Below are positions 25,052 through 34,091 of a stretch of DNA of 64,000 nucleotides, piece after piece. Position 1 is the stretch's first letter; each line of letters opens with the position of its first letter. The notes beneath the pieces are model-generated. The model did not search any database, was not told the origin of the DNA, and saw nothing but the letters and a program-made list of their open reading frames with translations. Source of the DNA: a bacterium (GTDB lineage Bacteria > Vulcanimicrobiota > Xenobia > Xenobiales > JADMJV01); assembly GCA_018780265.1 (NCBI GenBank), contig JADMJV010000092.1, forward strand, positions 10,016-74,015, read 5' to 3'. The translations under genes were made by a program, and so were the position numbers.

Positions 25052-25771
25052 GTGATCCCGGCCCGGTCGGACCCCGAGAGGGACGCCGTGGCCAGTTGTT
25101 GGGAGCGGTCTGGCGGAAAACTCTTGCGGCTGGACCGATTTTGGGAGCCGCCCGAGTTGGACCGTACCCAGGTGCGTCTCTATGGTCACGACACTTTTTG
25201 TCTGGTAGTGGCGCAAAAACTAAATCTGGGGCTGCTCTCGCCCCCTGACGATCTGCTTGTGCAGGTGGATCCCAAGTGGCTACAGCGCGAGGTTCGCCTG
25301 TCTACCCTCGGTTCTCTGGAGACCTTTCCCGTGTTTGTCAAGCCACTCGTGCCCAAGGCTTTCCGGGCCGGTGTTTACGCCGATCGGTGCCAGCTGGACC
25401 GGGAGTGCGCTGGCCTCGAAGCTACCACCCCCGCGCTGGTTGCCCCACCAGTGACCATCGCGGCCGAGGCCCGCGGCTTTATCCTCGACGGAAAGCTGCT
25501 CACCTGCGCCATCTACGAAGGGGAAGGCAGCCTGGCTGAGGCGTCCGGTTTGCTCTCGAAGATCGCCGCTCAGGCCCTCCTTCCGGCGACCTGCGTACTC
25601 GATGTTGCTTTGGTAGAAGGCAAGGGATGGGCTTTGCTGGAGGCCAACGCCGCCTGGGGGTCCGGTCTCAACGGCTGCAACCCGCAACAAGTCGTCCCCT
25701 GTCTGGCCCGGGCCACTTACGCCATGGCGATTCAGAAGGCCCAGTCCGGCTCGGAGCCTTCGAACTCGTAG
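25052..25771 (+). CDS. ATP-grasp domain protein (DUF4343-like)
   Basis: 239 residues from the GTG at 25052. The frame is open a little upstream (SDFTLVIPARSDPERDAVA) without a standard start. ATP-grasp signatures are FPVFVKPL (adenine/phosphate-binding Lys), then VLDVALVEGKGWALLEANAAWGSGLNGCNP (metal-binding Glu and Asn). The N-terminal half resembles the substrate domain of DUF4343 proteins, which are thought to ligate an amino or carboxyl group using ATP. The substrate is unknown. Neighbours are a small membrane protein upstream and an opposing hydrophobic protein gene downstream. Confidence 0.8.
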   Translation: MIPARSDPERDAVASCWERSGGKLLRLDRFWEPPELDRTQVRLYGHDTFCLVVAQKLNLGLLSPPDDLLVQVDPKWLQREVRLSTLGSLETFPVFVKPLVPKAFRAGVYADRCQLDRECAGLEATTPALVAPPVTIAAEARGFILDGKLLTCAIYEGEGSLAEASGLLSKIAAQALLPATCVLDVALVEGKGWALLEANAAWGSGLNGCNPQQVVPCLARATYAMAIQKAQSGSEPSNS

Positions 25772-25777
25772 GCGTAG

Positions 25778-26552
25778 TCAGGCCCGTCGCCGCGGTCCAG
25801 CCACCGCTATCATGCCGACCGGGCCGGTGATAAGCAGAGGAATGAAGATGGCCGCTCCGGCGGCGATGTCGACCGCCCCTTCGGCGAAGTTTTTGTCGAA
25901 GAGTTCGCTGATACCGATTCCGGCTTGAATGCCCGCCCCCAACACGCCCGCCACCTTGACCACACGAGCAGCCGAGGCGCTGGTTTGGAAAATTTCGGCC
26001 ACTCCGGCCACCCCCTGGCTGGCATTGCCCAGGCCGCCAATGCGGTCGGTGACGCTGTCACCGCCGAAGAAATCAATGACGCCCAGTACCCCGCCCAGGG
26101 CATCCACGGCACCGCCCCCAAATCGGTTAAAGTTGGCAAATAGGGCGGGTGCGTCGGACAGGGCTTTGCGAATATCGGCCAGCGATTGGGTATAGGTCAC
26201 CCCTTCCTCCTGGTAGGTTTTGGTTTCGTCCTTGTAGGCCCCGTTGCCACCGCTTTTGATGCCCGCAAGGGGCTGGCCGGCCAGGGCCCAGGTACGGCGA
26301 CCGGCCGGGCCGCTGGAGCCGGTGGCCGCCTTCTGGCTATCCTGCAAGCGACGCTCTAGCTGGTCGGGTGGGGCCGCCTGACACACAATGGGCTTGGCCG
26401 CCGTCAGCGGCTCAGAGTTGGCAGCCTGGCGAGCAATCCATTGACCGAGAGCGGCGTTGACCGGCTCCTCATTGTTGACTTTGCCGGGTCGGGTTGTGGG
26501 GGGGTGGAAGGGGGGCCGGCGTCAGGCGACGATCTACAGGTGGTTGACTCAC
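25778..26552 (-). pseudogene. Gly/Ala-rich hydrophobic protein with an apparent frameshift at a C7 run
   Basis: The main open frame covers 25778 to about 26520 but has no normal start codon near its N-terminus; the first GTG is at 26386. A GTG at 26552 starts VSQPPVDRRLTPAPLPPP in another frame. Removing one base from the seven-C tract (plus-strand G run 26498-26504) joins the two into 257 residues. The product has a Pro-rich head, a charged middle (QLERRLQDSQK) and a long Gly/Ala-rich hydrophobic C-terminus (IAAGAAIFIPLLITGPVGMIAVAG) that looks membrane-associated. No family was recognised. Confidence 0.6.
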
Positions 26553-26668
26553 CTACATAGTTTACCCCATTTCCGTTAAACCGCGGATAATCTAGCGAGA
26601 TTTTTGTGCACAGTTATGCCTAATCGCTGACTCCAGGTCCCCAGGATTCTCTCGTCGAACCAGACCGA

Positions 26669-27415
26669 GTGGTAGGGGAGAAGAGTTCTTTTGAGGTGGG
26701 CCGGTGCCTGCGCGATACTTGGGACCTGTATTGCCGGCATTTCATTTTCGTTCTCTCGCTATCGCTGATTTGCATCCCTCCGGTCGGAGCCATCGTGACC
26801 TGGCTGGACCGGAAGGAAGGTCCCTTTGGGGGCCTGGTCGGCCTGTTGCTGATTCCGTGGCTAGCCGCTCTGCTCTGGGGAGTCCAGCAACGAGAGAATG
26901 GCCAACAGTTCGGAATTTGGCGGAGTCTCTGGCAAGGCCTCAAGCTCTCGCCCCGGCTGCTGGGAGTCCGCTTTTTGAGCGGGATTTGCATATTGTCCTC
27001 TACGCTGATGCTTATTCTGCCGGGGATCTACGCGTGCGTCGTGCTTTCTCTCAGCTCGGCACTGGCCTTGACTCAGGACCGAGCGGCGGACAGGTCGATC
27101 AACGAGAGCTACGACCTGACCAGGGAGCACTTCTGGAAGCTGTTGGGCTTCTGGCTGGCTCTGGGCGGGCTTTTATTGCTGGCTTTGCTGGGTCACTGTG
27201 GACTTACGGGAGCTCTCCTATTCAGTGGCCTGGCCGATCATGCCGCCGTAAGCGGGCCGCTGCCCAGGCTTGTGTACCTTGTAGGCTCGTATCAGGGGGT
27301 GGCCTTGTTCCACCTGGCCGGACTCGCGGCCCTGCAGCAACTGACGCGAGAGCAACAGCCCGTTGGCGAAATTTCGCCGGGCCTCACGCCTGAGCGGTTG
27401 GACGCTGAGGTCTGA
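26669..27415 (+). CDS. Multi-pass membrane protein, unknown function
   Basis: About 248 residues from the GTG at 26669. Five or six hydrophobic helices are evident: FIFVLSLSLICIPPVGAIV, LVGLLLIPWLAALLW, FLSGICILSSTLMLILPGIY, LLGFWLALGGLLLLALLG and a last one near ALFHLAGLAAL. Between them lie amphipathic segments, including SINESYDLTREHFWKLLG, a pattern seen in membrane domains of the glycerophosphodiesterase-associated/DUF-type integral proteins. It is translationally coupled (one-base overlap) to the downstream TPR-like protein. Confidence 0.75.
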   Translation: MVGEKSSFEVGRCLRDTWDLYCRHFIFVLSLSLICIPPVGAIVTWLDRKEGPFGGLVGLLLIPWLAALLWGVQQRENGQQFGIWRSLWQGLKLSPRLLGVRFLSGICILSSTLMLILPGIYACVVLSLSSALALTQDRAADRSINESYDLTREHFWKLLGFWLALGGLLLLALLGHCGLTGALLFSGLADHAAVSGPLPRLVYLVGSYQGVALFHLAGLAALQQLTREQQPVGEISPGLTPERLDAEV

Positions 27416-27933
27416 TGGCCAAGCACCTGCTGCGCGGTTACCTGTTGATACTCATCCTGTGCGTTGGCTACTGCACGGTATGCGGCGTCATCATGGAGAT
27501 GGCCAACTGCCAGGTTGATCACCACAATCCTCAGCGAGCTCGCCAACTGACCCAGACTTTGAGCAAGATTGCCCCCGGCTATCCAAGTGTGTTCGCTTAC
27601 CAGGGCTGGCGGGAGTACGACCTCGAGAATTATGCCCAGGCCATGGTTCTGGGCCAACGTGCCCTGGCCCGCGACCCGAAGGACCTGGTAGCACTTCGGC
27701 TGCTAGGTCAACTTGAGTATATAGAAGAGCACTATGAGAAAGCTCTTGAGTATTGGGAATGCGACCTGGATCCGGCCACGGAGCTGGGTCGCGGCTGGGC
27801 CTATTGGGGCCTGGGGCGTTTCGCCGAGGCCCGCCAATCGCTGAAAAAATGCCCCTCCAATGCGGAGGGCCTCGAAGAACTCCGGCGGGAGGATTATCGT
27901 TTGCGCCTTCCTGCGCAGTTAAGAGTTGACTAG
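27415..27933 (+). CDS. Membrane-anchored TPR-like protein
   Basis: 172 residues. An N-terminal hydrophobic segment (LLRGYLLILILCVGYCTVCGVIM) would anchor it. Two or three TPR-like helix pairs follow (VFAYQGWREYDLENYAQAMVLG, VALRLLGQLEYIEEHYEKALEY). The ATG overlaps the stop of the membrane protein gene by one base, so the two are likely partners in one complex. It is convergent with a frameshifted TPR gene and overlaps it by four bases. Confidence 0.78.
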   Translation: MAKHLLRGYLLILILCVGYCTVCGVIMEMANCQVDHHNPQRARQLTQTLSKIAPGYPSVFAYQGWREYDLENYAQAMVLGQRALARDPKDLVALRLLGQLEYIEEHYEKALEYWECDLDPATELGRGWAYWGLGRFAEARQSLKKCPSNAEGLEELRREDYRLRLPAQLRVD

Positions 27934-28966
27934 CTTACGTCTTTGAGCGATTGCAACCGTACGCGGGCGGATTCACTCCTGGCCTGCTCGGGAGGGCAGC
28001 TCAGCAGACCTTTGGCCTGTTCTTGAAGGCAGCGGGAGTAGGCCTTGATGGCTTCGTGCGTTTCCCCCTTCCGTTCGGCGAGCTGGCCGAGTAGCTTCCA
28101 GGTGGTGATGTCATTGGGTCCGTGCTGAAGGGCGCCCTCCAACAGTTCCTCGGCTTGCTTAAGGTCATCCTGGTCGAGAACCAATTCGGCCAGCAACAGG
28201 AGGGGACTGAGCGCGTGAAATGTCGCGTAAGATCGCTGGGAGTAGTCTTTGGCGGCATCCAATTGACCCAATTTCCAGGCTGTCCGGCCCAGCCCAACGA
28301 GAGCGTAGCACTGATACTCCTGAGCGCGGCATTGAGTGTAAGCCTGCCGGGCTTCCAGATAGCGTCCGGCCGAATAGTGTAGCTGGCCCCACAGGTATTG
28401 AACATAGTCGGGATAGGCAGACTTGAGCCGGGCCAGTACTTGCTCGCATTCGCCAGCGACAACAGGAGTGCGAACTCTAGACATACAATGTCGGGCCCGC
28501 GCGAATTTTCGGGCACTGCCTGAAAGTCTGCCAGCGCTTCGCGCCAACACGGCGGCGATGCCAAGGCCGTTCCGCGATGGAGAAGCAAGGTTCGCGAATG
28601 TTCCGGAAAATTGAGTAGTTCTCGGGTCGCGGACTCGATGGCCTCCGTCCACTTTTTCGAGGCCAGTAGCCTGCCTATTTCCAAGATTTCAGCCGGGGGC
28701 GGTTTCCAGGGGCCAGGACCGAGAAAGGTGGTGACTTCTTCCTCCAATTCGCATTGCAGGGCTTCTCGGCAGGCGGCCTGACCGGCATCGCTGCCTTGGG
28801 CCTTACGGACAAATTCTGCAAAGTGGTGGGCAGTCGGTCTCTCTAACAAAAGTCGCACCAGTACCCCAGCCAACGCAACGGCCAGGTGATTGCGTTCATC
28901 GCTCAGAGCGAAGGCTCGTCTGGACCAAAAGTCGTCGATTCCAAAAATTTGCGCGATCTGTTTCAA
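27930..28966 (-). pseudogene. TPR-repeat gene broken by a single-base shift
   Basis: The N-terminal half reads in one frame from a TTG at 28966 (MKQIAQIFGIDDFWSRRAFAL through CLEFALLLSLA). The C-terminal half reads in another frame down to 27930 (CEQVLARLKSAYPDYVQYLWG, GQLDAAKDYSQRSYATFHAL, TTWKLLGQLAERKGETHEAI). The switch lies near 28450-28475, and one missing base would join them into about 345 residues with four or more TPR motifs. It is either a recent pseudogene or a sequencing error. An in-frame TGA precedes the TTG, so an upstream part could be lost too. Confidence 0.7.
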
Positions 28967-29373
28967 GTCCGCGAAATCCAGCCCTCACGCTGGTGCCAAG
29001 ACGACCTGTTTCTTCCAGGGGAAAGTAGGAGATATAGTCCGAGTACTGGGCAATGGTGTCGAAAATCAAAACCACCTGCGGATCTGAAATGACGAGGTCT
29101 AACCATCACTAGAAATGCTTGCTTCGGTCAAGGCGAAAGTGTGCGCCACACTCTCCCTTCAACCGGTCCAGCCAGCAGACGATTTTGGCTACCAGTTGAC
29201 GGGACGGGACGGGAGAGACTCGAGCCCGCTCCGCTCGGGATGAGAAAAGCCGCCGTGTCGGTTCCATTTCACCCGAAAAGCGTAAGCCTCGGAACTCACC
29301 TTGGCCGGTGCCTTGCGGAAGAAGCTGAACATTGTCGACAATATCTTCCTTTGCCGCTCCGGGCAGGGCGACC
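28967..29373. other. Gene-free stretch, nothing recognised
   Basis: About 400 bases between the broken TPR gene and the minisatellite gene. Only short antisense or plus-strand frames without coding character are present. A small GACGG repeat (CGGGACGGGACGGGAG) lies near 29200. I see no RNA gene, promoter or terminator that I can support. Confidence 0.5.
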
Positions 29374-30303
29374 TTAGCGGTTGGGCCGGTCGATCACCAC
29401 ATTGCCGGTAGTGTTCACGCCCTCGATCTGGAAGCGACGTCCATCGGCCCAGGTTACCTCGATGCGGTAGACTCGGCCCTGGACCCCATTGTTAAAGCGA
29501 GCGAACACCTCGTTGCTTCCAAAGGTGTTGAAGGTGTTCTCGTTATTTCCGTTGAGTTCCCAGATGTTGATGCTCTGAACCGGTTGCAGTTGCTGATTTT
29601 GATCGAAGTAGGCCCGAGCGGTAACATTGACAGGCAGGGACTGTCCTGTTTGTCCGTTGGTCTGAGTCTGTTGAGTTTGGCCTACCCCGTTTACGCGCGC
29701 AATCTCGAGTAACAACTCATTGAACGAATTGCTCCCTTGACCGGGAAACCCTGATTGGCCTTGGAAAAAGTCCGGTTGGCCGGGGAAGAAGCCAGTGCCC
29801 GAGCCAAAACCCGGTTGACCGGGAAAGAAGCCAAAGCCCGAACCGAAGCCCGGCTGACTGGGCGAGAAACCAAATCCCGAGCCAAAACCCGGTTGACCGG
29901 GGAAGAAGCCCAGCCCCGAACCGAAGCCCGGTTGACCGGGGAAGAAGCCCAGGCCCGAGCCGAAGCCGGGTTGACTGGGCGAGAATCCAAAGCCCGAGCC
30001 GAAGCCCGGTTGGCTGGGGAAGAAGCCGCTGCCCGAGCCAAAGCCTGGCTGACTGGGGAAAAAACCATTGCCCGAGCCAAATCCCGGCTGGCCTGGGAAA
30101 GGCTGTGGGGCGCCCAGCATTCCCAGATAGGCGACCTGCAGCTGCTGCACCGCACCCAGCAAGGTGCCCAGCGCCTGCCGAACTTCGAAAGCACCGGCTG
30201 CTCCCGACAAGGCAACTCCGCCCGAGGCCGAACCACCGCCCGAAAAGCCAGAAACGCTGTTAAATTGGGCACTTAGCCCAAACCCCTGAATACCAAAAGC
30301 CAT
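29374..30303 (-). CDS. Low-complexity protein with eight 13-residue repeats
   Basis: 309 residues from the ATG at 30303 (GAGGGA upstream). The N-terminus is Gly/Ser-rich followed by a short helix (VRQALGTLLGAVQQLQVAYLGML). Residues 72-175 are eight tandem copies of QPGFGSGxGF(F/S)P(S/G). The C-terminal domain of about 100 residues is beta-rich (VNVTARAYFDQNQQLQP, RVYRIEVTWADGRRFQIEG), somewhat like ASPIC/UnbV-type modules. No signal peptide is apparent. Such a repeat could be an aggregation-prone or elastic spacer. Function unknown. Confidence 0.8.
   Translation of the reverse strand: MAFGIQGFGLSAQFNSVSGFSGGGSASGGVALSGAAGAFEVRQALGTLLGAVQQLQVAYLGMLGAPQPFPGQPGFGSGNGFFPSQPGFGSGSGFFPSQPGFGSGFGFSPSQPGFGSGLGFFPGQPGFGSGLGFFPGQPGFGSGFGFSPSQPGFGSGFGFFPGQPGFGSGTGFFPGQPDFFQGQSGFPGQGSNSFNELLLEIARVNGVGQTQQTQTNGQTGQSLPVNVTARAYFDQNQQLQPVQSINIWELNGNNENTFNTFGSNEVFARFNNGVQGRVYRIEVTWADGRRFQIEGVNTTGNVVIDRPNR
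29779..30090 (-). repeat. 39-bp minisatellite, eight units, inside a coding region
   Basis: Eight in-frame 39-base units encode QPGFGSGxGFxPx. Units differ at the variable residue and in Phe/Ser and Gly/Ser choices, and two adjacent units encode identical protein sequence. Length is a multiple of three, so unit gain or loss keeps the frame. Confidence 0.9.
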
Positions 30304-30398
30304 GTGATTCCCTCTTTGCCTGTGCTGCTTCTTATTCTGAATACAAATCGCAACAGTGAGAACCCTGCAATGGTTAGAGTTTATTAGTAACCCGCCAA

Positions 30399-31430
30399 CT
30401 ACTGGGAGGCTTCTACAAAAGCGCTCACCCGTTTGCGGCACACCTCGAGCAGACCGGCCGTGGTGGCCAGGATCAGGGGTCCCAGAATCAGCCCGCAAGC
30501 TCCAAACCAGCCCAGTCCTCCAACTACGCCGATGAACGTCACCAGGGGGTGCAGCTGCATGCGTGCTCCCACCAGGAAAGGGTAGAGAATATTATCGATG
30601 CTGGAGACCACCAACAGACCCCAGAGTCCCATAAAGATAGCCTTACCAATCTCTCCCTGCAGATAGAAGTAGAAGGCGGCTGGCACCCACACGATGGGAG
30701 TGCCCACGAACGGTACCAGGGCAAAGACACTCATTATCAATGCCCAGAGGATGGGAGCGGGCAGGCCCAGCCACAAGAACATCAGCAACCCCAACAATCC
30801 TTGGATTGCGGCGATGGCAATTTTGCCGAAGAGGGTGGCTGAAAGGATGTCGTTGACGCGCCTGCCTAGCTCCTCAATTTCTGGCGCAGAAAGGGGCAGC
30901 CAGGAGCGCAGATACTCGAGCGACTTCTCTCCGTCGCGCAGGAAGAAAAACAAACAGAACATTGAGGTAGGCAGTTGCGACAAGGCCCCCGCGGAGCTCC
31001 GGATGAGATCGGGAAGTCGAGCAAATATCTCGTTGACCCCGCCCTGCAGGTTGAGCCCATCCAGGAACGGCAAGCGCCGATGGATTTCTCCCGCATCCCA
31101 CATGTGTGCAGCCTGCACGGCCTGGCGTGCCAGGCGCTCGGAGACCATCGCCGTCAGTCCGATCAGGGCGCTGGCCACCAGCACCACCGAGATGGCCGCT
31201 GAAAGGTTGACGTTTTTCACTCGAGCGGTCAGTCGTTGGTGGAATGGATGAGCCAGCACCGCAAAGGCGAGTGCCCAGGTCATGGCCGGCAAGAAAGGCG
31301 CGAACAGGCGATAACTGCCATACACTGCCGGTGTCGCCAAGAGCAGCAGTAACAGCAGAGAGCTGGCCAGGCGTGTAGAGGTGGGCCTGTTCTCTATGGC
31401 TTTCTTAGGGTCGTCCTCGGGGACGTTCAT
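30399..31430 (-). CDS. AI-2E family transporter (PF01594-type permease)
   Basis: 343 residues with about eight transmembrane helices. Family features: paired N-terminal helices (LASSLLLLLLLATPAVYGSY, FLPAMTWALAFAVLAHPFHQRL), a large central loop with amphipathic helices, then GKIAIAAIQGLLGLLMFLWLGLP, ALVPFVGTPIVWVP and the C-terminal PLVTFIGVVGGLGWFGACGLILGPL. Members export small molecules or act as Na+/H+ antiporters; quorum-signal export is one assigned role only. It follows the broken beta-lactamase and HMG-CoA reductase genes on the same strand. Confidence 0.92.
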   Translation of the reverse strand: MNVPEDDPKKAIENRPTSTRLASSLLLLLLLATPAVYGSYRLFAPFLPAMTWALAFAVLAHPFHQRLTARVKNVNLSAAISVVLVASALIGLTAMVSERLARQAVQAAHMWDAGEIHRRLPFLDGLNLQGGVNEIFARLPDLIRSSAGALSQLPTSMFCLFFFLRDGEKSLEYLRSWLPLSAPEIEELGRRVNDILSATLFGKIAIAAIQGLLGLLMFLWLGLPAPILWALIMSVFALVPFVGTPIVWVPAAFYFYLQGEIGKAIFMGLWGLLVVSSIDNILYPFLVGARMQLHPLVTFIGVVGGLGWFGACGLILGPLILATTAGLLEVCRKRVSAFVEASQ

Positions 31431-31487
31431 TCTCGCAGATTAGCCGATCGACCAGGGCTGCAGAATGATCGGGATCAGTTGGCCGCC

Positions 31488-32271
31488 TTATCGGGGTGAG
31501 TCCTCCGCCCACAAGGCCATCTGGCTCAATCTCTTTTTCACCAGCCGGCGCGCTTCCAGCCCGGCAGGGCCTTTGGTCTGACCCGGCCCGCGGTCGCTGA
31601 TTTTCATCACCACCACGTAATCCTCCGCATTGACCTTCAGGTGCCCCGCATACCAACCCGGTTGCAGACCGTTGGCCAGCCGACCACTCTTACCTTCCAG
31701 CATGGCCCCGGGACAGGTATGGGCGCACTAAAATCTGCACCGTTTGGTCCTGGGCCTGGCGCGAAAACGGCAATTTGCGTCTAACCAGCTGGCCCATCAA
31801 GGTGGCCTGTTCCTGGGCCGAGATCTTCAGACTGGAGGTCAACCAGGCTTGAGTGACTCCCCCGCTAAAGTCCTGATTGCCATATTTCAGGACCGACAAA
31901 TACTTTTGCACCTTGGCCGGACCAAGTTGGCGCGTAATCTGCTGGGTCACCCACACCACCGAACGCTCCATCCAACTGGCCGGAGTCTGGTCTTGATTGC
32001 ACTCTTCACGGTCCTCGCGCACACCGTTCCAGCGAAACACCGTCTCGGGGGTCATCGCCCCGCTTTCGAAGGCCATCAAAGCCGCGGCGATCTTGAACGT
32101 AGAGCAGGGCGAAAAACGCTCCTTGGCTTGCGCCAGATTGGCCGACTCCAGCAGCGACCCATCCTTGAGTCGAATCAGCAGAAAGCAGCCGTCCCGGTTG
32201 TCGAAAAGTTTCTCTTGAGCAAGAGCCGGCACACAACTGGCCAGCATGAACAGAATCACCAGAATCTTCAT
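31488..32271 (-). pseudogene. Class D (OXA-type) beta-lactamase with a frameshift before the KSG motif
   Basis: A signal peptide (MKILVILFMLASCVPALA) is followed by STFK (active Ser and carboxylated Lys), SVVWV (SxV motif) and YGNQDFSGG (YGN motif), all in one frame that ends at 31690. The C-terminal part with GKSGRLANGLQPGWYAG (K-S/T-G motif) is in another frame, 31488-31703. One surplus G in the GGGG near 31697 explains the switch; removing it gives about 260 residues, the normal length. As written the enzyme would be truncated and inactive. Its ATG overlaps the HMG-CoA reductase stop by four bases. Confidence 0.8.
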
Positions 32272-33006
32272 CGCCGCTGATTCGCCCGAAATCCTTCGGC
32301 ATTCCAGCGATTGCGTCCCATTCGCTCGTGGCTGGCCACCCGGTCAAATGAGGAGATGGCCGAGGCCAGCGACAGCTCGCCGGCCAGCACCACGCCTGCC
32401 ACAATTTCGGCAAATTTGCTGACCTTGCCCTTGCCGCAGCAATCCATCATTTGCAGACACCGGTTCCCCCTCCGTGGGTGGCCACCACCAGGGAGGGCAG
32501 AGTGATGGCCAGGTAGAGGTCCTTGTTGGCTGTCAATTCGCTATGCAGGATGGCGGCCGAAGACTCGGCCACATTGGCCACGTCCTGGCCAGTGGCGATA
32601 AAGAGAGCAGCAATGGCATTGGCCGGGTGGCAGCCGGTGTTGTTGACACCGGCCATAAAACCCACGAGGTGAGCCACCTGGGAGTGGCGGAGCAGGGTCT
32701 CGGTATCGTAGAGCATGATTTCGCGAAGCACCTTGCGTTGGATCAGACACTCGGCCGTGACCCGTTTGCCGCGAGTATTGAGGATGTTGATCTTAGAGGA
32801 TTTCTTGTCGGTCGCCATGTTGGACTCCAGAACGAAGTCCAGGATGGGATGGCCCGAGTAATTTTCGAGAAGATGGCTGGCTCATGGTCGTCCCCCTCCT
32901 GGCGGGGGATGCGATTTTCGGCCGCGATGGGCGCCGTCAGACCGTCTTCGGCCGATAGCTTGAGGCGGCCAGCGACTTGGTGGGGCCATGGAATGAAATG
33001 GATCAT
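32268..33006 (-). pseudogene. Class I HMG-CoA reductase, split by two single-base losses
   Basis: Diagnostic segments appear in three frames. First, residues down to IFSKIT (from 33006); second, GHPILDFVLESNMATDKKSSKIN through TGQDVANVAESS to THGGGTGVCK (to 32447); third, MMDCCGKGKVSKFAEIVAGVV through SSFDRVASHERMGRN (32450-32268). The catalytic Lys (TDKK), Asp (GQD) and His (ASHE) are all encoded. One missing G near 32845 and one missing A in AAATGATGG at about 32450 would restore the frame. The enzyme makes mevalonate for isoprenoids. The catalytic Glu region near the N-terminus is not seen, so the gene may also be truncated. Confidence 0.75.
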
Positions 33007-33355
33007 CTAGAAGGCTTGCCCACTGGTGAAGACTGTGCAAATGTCCCTCGCTCACCACTCCTACCCAGGGGTGCGCCTGCAAGGCCCAGTGGAGCGTGGC
33101 CGGCGAATCCTGGTCGGACATGGTTTTGAGGGGTTGAGCCAGGGCTGAGACGGGTTGTTCCAAAATTTCGGGGCGCATCAAGAGCAGCCAGGACAGCGTC
33201 TCGGCGGGCATCACTCGCCATTCTTCGTCCTCTTGGTAGACCAGGGCTGCACATGCGTGGTCGCGTAGCTTGGCTGCCGCAGAAGCAAGTCTTTCACCGG
33301 CGTTGGTTTGCATAAATGGCTCCCCAGCCAATTGCGTCACATACCCGTAGCCCAT
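32882..33355 (-). CDS. CBS-domain-like protein, C-terminus overlapping the reductase gene
   Basis: 157 residues. Two CBS-like half repeats are suggested by HACAALVYQEDEEWRVMPAETLSWLL and DQDSPATLHWALQAHPWVGVVSEGHLHSL. The last 40 residues (after SLLDDP) are Pro/Arg-rich and lie over the reductase N-terminus in another frame. A stop TAG directly before the reductase ATG (TAGATG, 33006) exists in a neighbouring frame, so this end may also be frameshifted. CBS pairs bind adenosyl nucleotides. A regulatory link to the coupled reductase is an inference. Confidence 0.5.
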   Translation of the reverse strand: MGYGYVTQLAGEPFMQTNAGERLASAAAKLRDHACAALVYQEDEEWRVMPAETLSWLLLMRPEILEQPVSALAQPLKTMSDQDSPATLHWALQAHPWVGVVSEGHLHSLHQWASLLDDPFHSMAPPSRWPPQAIGRRRSDGAHRGRKSHPPPGGGRP

Positions 33356-33479
33356 TCAACCTCCACCCCATGGATAGGTCAGCCCTAAAAACCGAGTATG
33401 AATGCTCCAAAACTCATCAGCAATGACCTGAGTCATCTCCCAGGGGATGTGTTGATGGTGGGCAAATGTGCGGGTGACG

Positions 33480-34091
33480 ATGTCTCGACCCAGCAATACT
33501 CAAGCACGGCGCCAACAGATTATCGACGGACTGTTGCAGGTCATGGCCCAACGCGGTTATGAACGGGCCACCATCGCTGCCATCGCCGAGGCAGCCGGCC
33601 TCACGCCTGGCCTGGTGCACTACCACTTTCCCTCCAAGCTGGCCGTCCTTCTGGAGTTGGTGGAGCAACTGGCAGGCCGTCTCAACTCTCGCTTTGAGCG
33701 CCTGCAGCGCGACGATTCGCCGCGGGCCAGACTGGAGGCATTTATCGACTCGCGGCTGGCCAGCGGAGAGGGTGCGGACCCCGCGGCCGTGGCTTGCTGG
33801 GTGGCGGTGGGCACGGAAGCTCTGCGACAGCCCGAGGTGGGGGAGATCTATCGCCGCCTCATGCTCTCTCAAAAGGAGCAAGTCGAAAGGTTGTTGCTGG
33901 CCTTGCCCACCCCTCCGGCCTGTCCTGCGGAGGCCGCTGCAGCCATTCTGGCAACCATCGAAGGCTGCTACCAACTGGCCGCTGCGGTTCCCGACCTGGC
34001 TCCCCCGGGTTTTGCCGCCCGCTCGCTGCATGCCATGACTCGGGGGTTGCTGGGCGAGGGCAGTGAAGTAAGGCGCACGGAACCGTCGTAG
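33480..34091 (+). CDS. TetR/AcrR-family transcriptional regulator
   Basis: 203 residues from the ATG at 33480; a GTG four codons earlier is possible. The N-terminal helix-turn-helix is clear (RRQQIIDGLLQVMAQRGYERATIAAIAEAAGLTPGLVHYHFPSK). The C-terminal ligand-binding helices begin at LAVLLELVEQL. It converges on the 2OG-oxygenase/WD40 gene and overlaps its 3' end by 124 bases. The palindrome in that gene's promoter is a candidate operator, making the oxygenase gene its likely target. Confidence 0.93.
   Translation: MSRPSNTQARRQQIIDGLLQVMAQRGYERATIAAIAEAAGLTPGLVHYHFPSKLAVLLELVEQLAGRLNSRFERLQRDDSPRARLEAFIDSRLASGEGADPAAVACWVAVGTEALRQPEVGEIYRRLMLSQKEQVERLLLALPTPPACPAEAAAAILATIEGCYQLAAAVPDLAPPGFAARSLHAMTRGLLGEGSEVRRTEPS

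Noticed and set aside
29779..30090. CRISPR-like array
   Set aside because: The 39-bp units are contiguous without spacers and are in frame within a protein.
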